In this document: piece by piece, positions 1 to 5,863 of the stretch
Position numbering within the stretch: the stretch's first letter is position 1
How the letters are laid out: every line of letters starts with the position of its first letter
NCBI GenBank assembly: GCA_937925595.1
Contig: CALALQ010000025.1
Location: 1 to 5,863, forward strand
Source: an uncultured Demequina sp.
GTDB lineage: Bacteria > Actinomycetota > Actinomycetes > Actinomycetales > Demequinaceae
Direction: 5' to 3'
Length of the DNA stretch: 5,863 nucleotides
The notes under the pieces: generated by a model
What the model saw: only the letters and a program-made list of their open reading frames with translations
Told to the model about the DNA's origin: nothing
The model's database searches: none
Position numbers and translations under genes: made by a program

Positions 1-12
1 GGGTTGAGGGGT

Positions 13-31
13 CCCGCCCGGCCCGCCCCCC
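13..31 (-). other. Putative G-quadruplex motif just downstream of drmB
   Basis: On the minus (mRNA-sense) strand there are four runs of three or more G: six G at 31-26, then 24-22, 19-17 and 15-13, with loops of 1, 2 and 1 bases. This satisfies the standard quadruplex pattern with very short loops. It starts 6 bases after the drmB stop. No U-tract follows, so it is not a classical intrinsic terminator. The rest of 1-37 holds no start codon and no recognisable gene. Confidence 0.4.
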
Positions 32-37
32 GCGGCC

Positions 38-1819
38 TCAGCTTCGCCTGCCGAACACCGCGTCGATGACCGGCTCAAAGAACCCGGGCACGCCGGCACC
101 ACCGATGAGCAGGGCTCGGTCGAGAAGGAGGTTGTGGGACTCGCAGCTCGTCTCAGAGGCCAGGGCGCACGCGTGACATGCGGCCTGGTTCATCCCGTCG
201 ATGTTCTGCGGCTCCGACTCCATGCATACAGGATCGTTCGGGCAGAACGCAGCCTCCTGTAGGGCCGAAAGTACGTCCGCGATCAGCAGATCACCCTCAC
301 CCTGGCGGACGAGGCCCCCGAGGGTGCCTTCGACGTCCGACGTGGTCGCGTAGATGAACACGCCGTAGTCGCCTTCGGCCTCGCAGTAGATCCGCTCGCG
401 CAGGGAGGCGGCCGGGTAACCGCTGGTGAACGCGAGCCGTCGCATGAGGACGTGAGCGAAGGTGTGGAGGAGCACGTACTCCGCCGACGCCAGGTGCAAC
501 CGTGCGCCGAGGACCGAGCCGGCCTGGTTGTCCGCGAGCACCTCCGCTCGGGCGCGGACGTCGGGGCGCTGCGCCCAGCCGATCACCGCGCCGGCGCGGA
601 ACCGCATGAAAACGCCTTCGCCGTAACCCTCGACGGCGGGCAGCCAGCGCTTCTCGTACGCGACGGGAGGGACCGACTCGATGAGTGCCGCATCAGGGCG
701 GTAGCGGCGGAAGCCCTTGCTTACCCTCACGTCCCGCAGGCGATCCACGAGCACCACATCGCTGATGGCGGTGACGACTGCGTCGGCCGCCTCACCCAGA
801 CCACGCGGTAGGCGTTCGACGCGGGTCTTGAAGTCGACGGACGGGGCCGTGCCGTCGATCGCAGCGAGGAAGGCTTCGAACTCCTCGGCGAGGAGCGATC
901 CGTTCACCTCCCGGCGGTCGATGTGGCCTTCCTCGTCGATACCCGCCACCTCGAACACCACGGCCACGTCGACACCGATGTCTTCCGCGATCTGGGTTGC
1001 GAGTCCTTCACGAAGGTGCTCGGGCGAGCCTTGGAGGGCGGCGAAGAAGACGTGCGCCATGATGCGGTCCGCCTCGATCACGGCACGGCTCTCGACAGGC
1101 GGGATGTCGATCGCGCTGAATGTCTCGCCGAAGTGGAGGCTCGTCGCTCCACGCTGCTGCGGATCGAGCGCCTTGCCGCAATGACCCCATGAGCTCTCCC
1201 AGGGCTGCATACCGTGGCAGGTGATCCCCTCGTTCGCGAAGACGTCCCGACGCAGGTCACCCAGCGAACGTCGATGCCCGCAGCGCTCACACGAGACGAT
1301 GAGGCTGCTCAAGCCTTCGGCGCGTCCCTGCGAGGTCCGGAAATACAACTTGTCCTCGGCTTTGCAGTCTCCGTCGGCGTTCCTGTGTACCCAGAACGCC
1401 CAGGGCACGTCTTCGACGTGACTCTTTTCCGTGCAGACGGCGACGAACCTCATCGGGACGAGGCGGCCGTCGCACGCGGCTGCGTCGCAGATGGGCGCCT
1501 TGCCCGTCTCCTTGGAACGGCTCCACTTGACCATCCGCCTGCACACCTGACAGAACAGCCACCCCGGGAAACGCTCGAACTCGAGGCCGGGGGCCTGGGA
1601 TGACTCGGGATCGGGGGTGGTGGGCGCAGCCCACAGTTCCTGGACGTTGAGACGCGCCGCGAGCCGGTCGTGCTGCACAGGTTGCCGGAGCCGTGCCGGC
1701 GGCCACTTGTCGCCGGTGGGCGCCATGAACGACTGTCCGAGGATGTCGACGATGGCGCCGGGTCCGTAAGGGGACACCGTCTCCGATGCCCGGATCGACT
1801 TCGAGATCTGTTCAGCCAC
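38..1819 (-). CDS. drmB: DISARM anti-phage system protein DrmB (DUF1998)
   Basis: A cysteine-rich partner of DrmA with a DUF1998 C-terminus; in known DISARM systems DrmB pairs with DrmA to bind DNA. Counting from GTG 1819 (593 residues), the N-terminal signature SPYGPGAIVDI is at 16-26. The first metal cluster is C90, C93, C111, C116 (CQVC and CDAAAC). RFVAVC (124-129) with a following H and DVPW is characteristic of the family. A second cluster is C177, C180, C201 and C214. The DUF1998-like region has LLHTFAH (450-456), GGLVRQGEG (501-509) and C526, C532, C548, C551, C559. No helicase motifs are present. GTG 1819 is preferred because GGAG sits 6 bases upstream and it gives an 8-base overlap with drmA (GTGGCTGA). 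GTG 1837 would add six residues (599 total) and a 26-base overlap, with poorer spacing. The gene ends with TGA at 40-38. The DrmA neighbour supports DISARM over Druantia, where the helicase and DUF1998 are one very large protein. Confidence 0.92.
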   Translation of the reverse strand: MAEQISKSIRASETVSPYGPGAIVDILGQSFMAPTGDKWPPARLRQPVQHDRLAARLNVQELWAAPTTPDPESSQAPGLEFERFPGWLFCQVCRRMVKWSRSKETGKAPICDAAACDGRLVPMRFVAVCTEKSHVEDVPWAFWVHRNADGDCKAEDKLYFRTSQGRAEGLSSLIVSCERCGHRRSLGDLRRDVFANEGITCHGMQPWESSWGHCGKALDPQQRGATSLHFGETFSAIDIPPVESRAVIEADRIMAHVFFAALQGSPEHLREGLATQIAEDIGVDVAVVFEVAGIDEEGHIDRREVNGSLLAEEFEAFLAAIDGTAPSVDFKTRVERLPRGLGEAADAVVTAISDVVLVDRLRDVRVSKGFRRYRPDAALIESVPPVAYEKRWLPAVEGYGEGVFMRFRAGAVIGWAQRPDVRARAEVLADNQAGSVLGARLHLASAEYVLLHTFAHVLMRRLAFTSGYPAASLRERIYCEAEGDYGVFIYATTSDVEGTLGGLVRQGEGDLLIADVLSALQEAAFCPNDPVCMESEPQNIDGMNQAACHACALASETSCESHNLLLDRALLIGGAGVPGFFEPVIDAVFGRRS

Positions 1820-4800
1820 GACGCTCTCCGTTCGCACGCACCTTCACCACGCGGTCCACGGCCCGCATGGAGTTCATCACCGGCCACCCTCGGCCGTCCT
1901 GATCGAACTGACGCATGAGGCGCTCCTCGGGTCTGCGCGACGAGTAGGAGAGTTGTATCCCCTCCTTCTGCGCAGCGGCCCGGAGCTCGGTCCATTCACG
2001 CACCGCCTCGTCGATCTCCTTTGCGACGGTGTCGGGCTCGCGCTCATCGGCAGCTGCGACGTGTGCCTTGAGGAGCTCGATCGCGCGCTTCACCTTCGCA
2101 TCGTCCGGATCGAAACGGTGGGCGTCGGAGTTGGCGTTGAGGCCGACGGCATGGCGGACGAGGATGACGAGGGCCGCATGGAGCGCGCGCCGTCGCGCCT
2201 GCATCGACCACGGTGTGACGCTCGACGGCTCCACGTAGCGGTAGTACGAACGGTGGAACGCGCCGAACGACTCGAACACCGACCGGTCACGGGGCTTGCC
2301 GGAACGGAACATGGTGACGACGAGACCGGGCGTTTTCCCGCGGCCTACACGCGATGTCGCCTGGATGTACTCCGCCGTCGTCTTCGGTTGGCCGTTCACG
2401 AGCATGAGGCCGAGTCGCGTGACGTCGATACCCACCGACATGATGTTCGTCGTCGCGAGCGCATCGATCTGGCCGGATTCGCCGGCATGCAGCTTCAGGC
2501 GCTCCAGGAGACCGACTAGATCGGCGGAACTGACGTTGCCGTTGAGTTCTTCGATGCCGTCCGTGGCCATGTGTCGGGAGCGACCTTCGTTCACCTCGCG
2601 CCGCGCCAAGTTCGCCGACGCGTCATCGCGAAGGATGGTCACGGTGCGGCCGAGCTCGCGGAGGCTGTTGTGGTAGACGACGAGCGTCCAGTAGGCATCC
2701 TTGGCCGGTCCGTCGAGCCCCACGGCGTCGGGGGCGTCGAGGATCTCGGTCGCCAGCTGACCGATTGCCCAGGAGGGTGTATGGGCCTGCGGCATGAGGC
2801 CTAGGTACACGCGCCCCGCTGCGTCCGGGTCGGGCTCCGAGAAGTGGTTTTCGTCCGAGTCGAGGCCGGCCGGCGGGAACGCCTCCACGCGCGGTCTCCC
2901 CATAAGCTCCTTGACCTGGCGCGTCGAGGCACGTGTCGTCGCGGTCGACGCGATGACTTTCGGCCCCCGGCCATCACGCCATTTGAGAAGCGTCGAGATC
3001 GCCGCCTCGTAGACGCCGACGATCGTCCCCAGGGGGCCACTCAGCAGGTGTAGCTCGTCCTGAATCAGCAGCGACGGAGGATCTGCGACGCCGGTGGCGC
3101 CGAACAGGCGCCCGCCCTCGTCGATCCATGCGAGACGCGCGAGCTTGTCGACGGTCGCCACGAGCATCGTGGGTGGATTCTCGTAGATCCCCTCGTCGAC
3201 CACCTGCACGGGCAGCGCGGAGGTGAAGGGGCAGTCGGCGTCGGGGCAGAAGAACGTGAAACCGTGCGCGTCGGCCTTCACGCCGTACGACCGGTCGTCC
3301 GACACCCACCGGGTGGGCATGATCTTGTGGCCACACCATGGGCAGGTGAGCAACTGGAACGGATTCTCCGGTCTCGATTCCGTTCGGGTCCGTGTGAACC
3401 AGTCCTTCGCCTGGGTGAAAGTGCCCGGAGTGGTGGAGTTTCCCAGCCACAGGCCGATCGAGAAGGCCGGAGCGCCGTCCAGACGCTCGTCGTCATGACG
3501 CATGAGCTCTAGCGCGCAGATCAGTTTGGACGCGCGCTGGAACTGTTGTGCGGTCAGGAGGCGCATTGTGTAGCGGGTGAGCACCGCCATCCCGCCCCCC
3601 TTGTGGCCCCGCACGAGGCGACGTCGGATCATCTCGGTTGCTGCAAGGCCGAGATAGGCCTCGGTCTTGCCGCCGCCCGTGGGGAACCAGATCAGGTCGA
3701 CGAGTTCGCGGTCTTCGTGCTCCGGGTCGACGGTGGACGGGAGGGCGGCAAGGAGGAAGGCGAGCTGGAACGGTCGCCATGCGGGCTCGGCGTCACCGAA
3801 GTCGGTGCTCAACCGCTTGCCGAGACGGACACCCGGCTCGACGTGCCCTCCTTGACGCAACATCTGCCACCGCATCGCGGCGTTCGCCATGCGGAAGGAC
3901 GTCAGGACATCGCCACCTTCGGCGAGCAGACGGATCCCGGCCTCGATGCGATCGGCCGCCCGTTCCTGCCGCGCGATGATCGCCTCCGCGACGCGGGCAT
4001 CGGCATCCGCGACCTCGGCCGCGGTCCGTCGCTGCGCCGCGATGAATTCCCGGTAGTCGGACACCACCACGCCCAGCGCGTCGGCCAGCGCCGAGGCGCT
4101 GAGGGAGTCGTCGGCGAGACACTGCATCCGGTAAACGTCGCTCGCTCCCACTTTCGCTCGGATGGCGCTGTTCTCAACCTGCGGAAGCGTCGCGGTACGC
4201 ACGACAGTCGGCGAGTGGTCGTCCCACTCCACGGCAACGCCGTGACCGATTGCGTACACGGGCTTGCCCCGGTACCGGAAGATCAGCTCGGTGTCCTCCT
4301 CGTCGACATCGGCTCCCCCGGCCGGATACGGGAGCAGACCGGCGGGATCGGTGACGCGCATCGATGCCTGAAAGAGGCACAGCTCGGGGTGCCTCTTCGC
4401 CTCGCCGGCCGGGACGTACGCCGCATTGGACAGAGAGACCGTCGTCAACCGGTCCTCACCGTTGATCCGTGTTCGCCACGTCACACGGGCGCGGCCCTCC
4501 CACACGTCGATCGCGCCGCCGGTGGTGACGTCGATCTCGACCGTGCCGTCGAGAGGACGCCGGCGCCAGCGCTCTCCCGCACTTCCCTCGTCGCCCGACT
4601 CGGTCGCCGCGGGAGCGGGCGTCGCCTCCTTCGCGTAGACACCCCCCGTCACATGCACGGTCAGTCGGGCGCCGCGGTGCAGGAACGTCGTCCCGAAAGA
4701 TTGGGGGGCCCAGCCGAAGGCGCCCGTGATGTTGAGACCCGGGTCTTCATCGCCCTCCTCAATCTCACCGACGTCACCATCCGGCTCCTCGGCGACCACG

Positions 4801-5045
4801 TCGTCGGGCACGGACGCGAGGTCGTCGTCCTCGACCGATCCACCGGCTCCCACGAGTGCACCCTTCTCCACCGGGTAGAGGGTGCCGACGAGATAGGCGT
4901 AGACGGGGTTGCGGTCGAGCACCTCGTCTGCGCCGCCGAGCGGCCCGAACCACCGGCGCCGAAGCATGTCGACGACGGCGGTGCGCCCCTCAGCGGGGTC
5001 GGTAATGAGGCCGACTCGCGCCGAGTCGGTCGTGATGTCGTTCAC
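1812..5045 (-). CDS. drmA: DISARM anti-phage system helicase DrmA
   Basis: A 1077-residue SF2 helicase matching DrmA, the ATP-dependent DNA-binding core of DISARM phage defence, which in characterised systems forms a complex with DrmB. The N-terminus (about 20-40, LRRRWFGPLGG) resembles the family's opening. Residues about 65-103 are an acidic, probably disordered insert. Residues 330-395 are an Ala/Arg/Glu-rich, probably helical stretch. The RPFQ segment is at 424-427, Walker A FPTGGGKTEAY at 454-464 (K460, T461), motif Ia-like LTRYTMRLLTAQQ at 489-501 and motif Ib-like VATVDKL at 629-635. Motif II is QDELH (662-666), motif III STATTR (700-705), motif V SVGIDVTRLGLML (870-882) and motif VI QATSRVGRG (895-903). 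Between Walker A and motif II, C568, C571, C600 and C605 form a likely zinc site. All catalytic motifs are intact and there is no frameshift. GTG 5045 is chosen because it overlaps the upstream TGA and follows GGGGTGAG; drmB overlaps its 3' end. Membership in the DrmA family is an assignment from motifs and neighbour, not from a database search. Confidence 0.92.
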   Translation of the reverse strand: MNDITTDSARVGLITDPAEGRTAVVDMLRRRWFGPLGGADEVLDRNPVYAYLVGTLYPVEKGALVGAGGSVEDDDLASVPDDVVAEEPDGDVGEIEEGDEDPGLNITGAFGWAPQSFGTTFLHRGARLTVHVTGGVYAKEATPAPAATESGDEGSAGERWRRRPLDGTVEIDVTTGGAIDVWEGRARVTWRTRINGEDRLTTVSLSNAAYVPAGEAKRHPELCLFQASMRVTDPAGLLPYPAGGADVDEEDTELIFRYRGKPVYAIGHGVAVEWDDHSPTVVRTATLPQVENSAIRAKVGASDVYRMQCLADDSLSASALADALGVVVSDYREFIAAQRRTAAEVADADARVAEAIIARQERAADRIEAGIRLLAEGGDVLTSFRMANAAMRWQMLRQGGHVEPGVRLGKRLSTDFGDAEPAWRPFQLAFLLAALPSTVDPEHEDRELVDLIWFPTGGGKTEAYLGLAATEMIRRRLVRGHKGGGMAVLTRYTMRLLTAQQFQRASKLICALELMRHDDERLDGAPAFSIGLWLGNSTTPGTFTQAKDWFTRTRTESRPENPFQLLTCPWCGHKIMPTRWVSDDRSYGVKADAHGFTFFCPDADCPFTSALPVQVVDEGIYENPPTMLVATVDKLARLAWIDEGGRLFGATGVADPPSLLIQDELHLLSGPLGTIVGVYEAAISTLLKWRDGRGPKVIASTATTRASTRQVKELMGRPRVEAFPPAGLDSDENHFSEPDPDAAGRVYLGLMPQAHTPSWAIGQLATEILDAPDAVGLDGPAKDAYWTLVVYHNSLRELGRTVTILRDDASANLARREVNEGRSRHMATDGIEELNGNVSSADLVGLLERLKLHAGESGQIDALATTNIMSVGIDVTRLGLMLVNGQPKTTAEYIQATSRVGRGKTPGLVVTMFRSGKPRDRSVFESFGAFHRSYYRYVEPSSVTPWSMQARRRALHAALVILVRHAVGLNANSDAHRFDPDDAKVKRAIELLKAHVAAADEREPDTVAKEIDEAVREWTELRAAAQKEGIQLSYSSRRPEERLMRQFDQDGRGWPVMNSMRAVDRVVKVRANGERRG
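1826..1829 (-). promoter_or_regulatory. Ribosome binding site for drmB (decides start)
   Basis: GGAG on the minus strand lies 6 bases upstream of GTG 1819 and inside the 3' end of drmA. This is standard Shine-Dalgarno spacing and favours GTG 1819 over the in-frame GTG at 1837, which has only a weak AAGG about 4 bases upstream. Confidence 0.6.
5011..5029 (-). repeat. Perfect inverted repeat near the drmA start (8-bp arms, 3-base loop)
   Basis: Positions 5011-5018 and 5022-5029 are exact reverse complements (CCGACTCG / CGAGTCGG) separated by three bases. In the mRNA the hairpin would begin 16 bases after the first base of the drmA GTG and span about codons 6-12. A stem of this size could influence early drmA translation or be a dyad protein site, but in GC-rich DNA of this length about one such repeat is expected by chance. 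Confidence 0.4.
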
Positions 5046-5863
5046 TTCTCACCCCACAGGTAGTCGAAGTCGTTGAAGGCGAGGCGATCGCCGAACTGAT
5101 CGAACGTGTCGGCGACGTTCACGATGAGGCAGCGGTCGGTGCCTCCGTTCTCAGGCCCTCGGAGTCCACGGCCGACCATTTGGATGTATCGGTTGGGTGA
5201 GAACGTAGGGCGCGCGATGTAGAGCGCTCGAACCATGGGCGCATCGAATCCCTGCGTGAGAAGGTCGCAGTTCAGGAGTACGCGGGTCTCACCGTCCCGG
5301 AACCGCTGGATGACCCGGCGCCGTTCGGGGGTGCGCATCGACCCGTCCACCGCGTCCGCCGCGATTCCCCGCAGTTCGAGCAGGGCGGCGGCCGTGTGGG
5401 CGGCTGCGACGGACGGCATGAACACGAGAATCGGCCAGTCCTCGGGTTGATCGGCGATGTGGTCGACCACGAGTTCGGTGCGCTTGACGTCGGCGCCGAT
5501 GCGATCGAGCATCGCCTTGGAGACGTCGCGCATCTTCAGACCTTGGGCGTCCATCTCGTAGCGCAGACCGGGCAGGACGGTGTGGTCCACCTCGCTGAGG
5601 ACCCCTCGGGCACGGAGCTCGGCGATCGGGTCTTCAGGATCGAGTACTTCGAGCGTGCGATTGCCGAAGCGGCCGGCGAACGCGCGGTTGACCTCCGGGT
5701 TCCGTCCCTTGAAGGGGGTCGCTGTCAGACCGAGCAGGGGGCGCGCCGTCGTGTAGGCGGTGAGGCCGAGCTGGGCGAGGATGCGTGTGTACGTGGGTGA
5801 GTCACCCGCCGTGTGCGCCTCGTCGATCACGACGAGCGACGGCTCGCGGAGCCACGCGTACGT
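5042..5863 (-). CDS. DEAH-box superfamily 2 helicase, C-terminal part (5' end outside window)
   Basis: This is the 3' end of a DNA helicase/translocase gene; the reading frame is open to the window edge, giving 273 residues plus a TGA stop. The GTG at 5830 is an internal valine just before the DEAH box (VVIDEAH), not a start. In fragment numbering, motif II DEAH is at 14-17, motif III LTATPF at 46-51, a motif IV-like ILVFMPS at 145-151, motif V LLTQGFDAP at 201-209 and motif VI QMVGRGLRG at 228-236. These are the hallmarks of SF2 helicases resembling restriction-enzyme R subunits and the SSL2 group. The protein ends about 37 residues after motif VI, so any nuclease or accessory domain must be N-terminal and unseen. 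Walker A is also off the window. The stop overlaps the drmA start (GTGA), so the genes are probably co-translated. It does not look like the SNF2-type DrmD of class 1 DISARM, although that judgement rests on motif style only. Helicase identity is near certain; the exact role is inferred from context. Confidence 0.9.
   Translation of the reverse strand, partial: TYAWLREPSLVVIDEAHTAGDSPTYTRILAQLGLTAYTTARPLLGLTATPFKGRNPEVNRAFAGRFGNRTLEVLDPEDPIAELRARGVLSEVDHTVLPGLRYEMDAQGLKMRDVSKAMLDRIGADVKRTELVVDHIADQPEDWPILVFMPSVAAAHTAAALLELRGIAADAVDGSMRTPERRRVIQRFRDGETRVLLNCDLLTQGFDAPMVRALYIARPTFSPNRYIQMVGRGLRGPENGGTDRCLIVNVADTFDQFGDRLAFNDFDYLWGEK
5048..5055 (-). promoter_or_regulatory. Probable ribosome binding site for drmA
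   Basis: GGGGTGAG on the minus strand ends 2 bases before GTG 5045, within the last codons of the upstream helicase gene. The match to a Shine-Dalgarno sequence is partial and the spacing short, so initiation may depend mostly on ribosomes terminating at the overlapping TGA (5044-5042). Confidence 0.4.

Noticed and set aside
1..37. Rho-independent terminator after drmB
   Set aside because: The region is G/C-rich but has no clear stem followed by a U-tract on the minus strand.
452..2804. Several plus-strand open frames of 60-190 codons opposite drmB and the 3' part of drmA
   Set aside because: They have biased, low-information translations without motifs and lie wholly opposite well-supported genes.
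4269..4278. Perfect 10-bp palindrome CCGGTACCGG
   Set aside because: It lies within drmA coding sequence, is short, and is expected occasionally in GC-rich DNA; nothing nearby suggests a regulatory role.
38..5045. Druantia or BREX as the system type
   Set aside because: Druantia's DruE joins helicase and DUF1998 in one much larger protein, and no BREX marker (PglZ, BrxC, BrxL) is present. Separate DrmA and DrmB proteins fit DISARM better.
3546..5063. Long plus-strand open frame of 505 codons antisense to drmA
   Set aside because: It is the complement of a high-GC gene with intact helicase motifs. Its translation is rich in Arg, His, Gly and Asp with no recognisable domain, which is typical of antisense shadows where few stop codons occur.
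5042..5830. GTG at 5830 as start of a 262-residue protein
   Set aside because: The frame stays open upstream to the window edge, and this GTG encodes the Val just before the DEAH box, so a helicase starting there would lack Walker A.

Overview
The window comes from a high-GC bacterium. Codon third positions are strongly G/C, all starts are GTG, and genes overlap by a few bases, which fits an actinomycete. That assignment rests on composition and style only, because there is no rRNA or other marker gene. All recognisable coding capacity is on the minus strand, so the operon reads from high to low coordinates.

Layout in transcription order: (1) positions 5863-5042 hold the C-terminal 273 residues of a DEAH-box superfamily 2 helicase whose start lies beyond the window. 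(2) Positions 5045-1812 hold a complete 1077-residue DrmA-type helicase, the large helicase of DISARM phage-defence systems. (3) Positions 1819-38 (or from GTG 1837) hold a complete DrmB-type protein of about 593-599 residues with Cys-rich metal-binding clusters and a DUF1998 C-terminal region. The last 37 bases (37-1) are a very G/C-rich non-coding stretch downstream of drmB. Nothing else is supported on the plus strand, and no gap exceeds 300 bases.

The genes are tightly coupled. The first helicase's stop overlaps drmA's start as GTGA, and drmA's stop overlaps drmB's likely start as GTGGCTGA. In the best-studied DISARM systems DrmA and DrmB form a complex that recognises incoming unmodified DNA and is licensed by partner subunits. 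Canonical loci carry a methyltransferase plus drmC (phospholipase D fold) and either a SNF2-type drmD (class 1) or drmE (class 2). Here the gene directly upstream of drmA is a helicase of the restriction-subunit/SSL2 style, and no methyltransferase or PLD gene is visible. The most interesting reading is therefore a DISARM-like or variant DISARM operon built on drmAB plus an extra DEAH helicase. The deciding genes would lie just outside both ends of the window.
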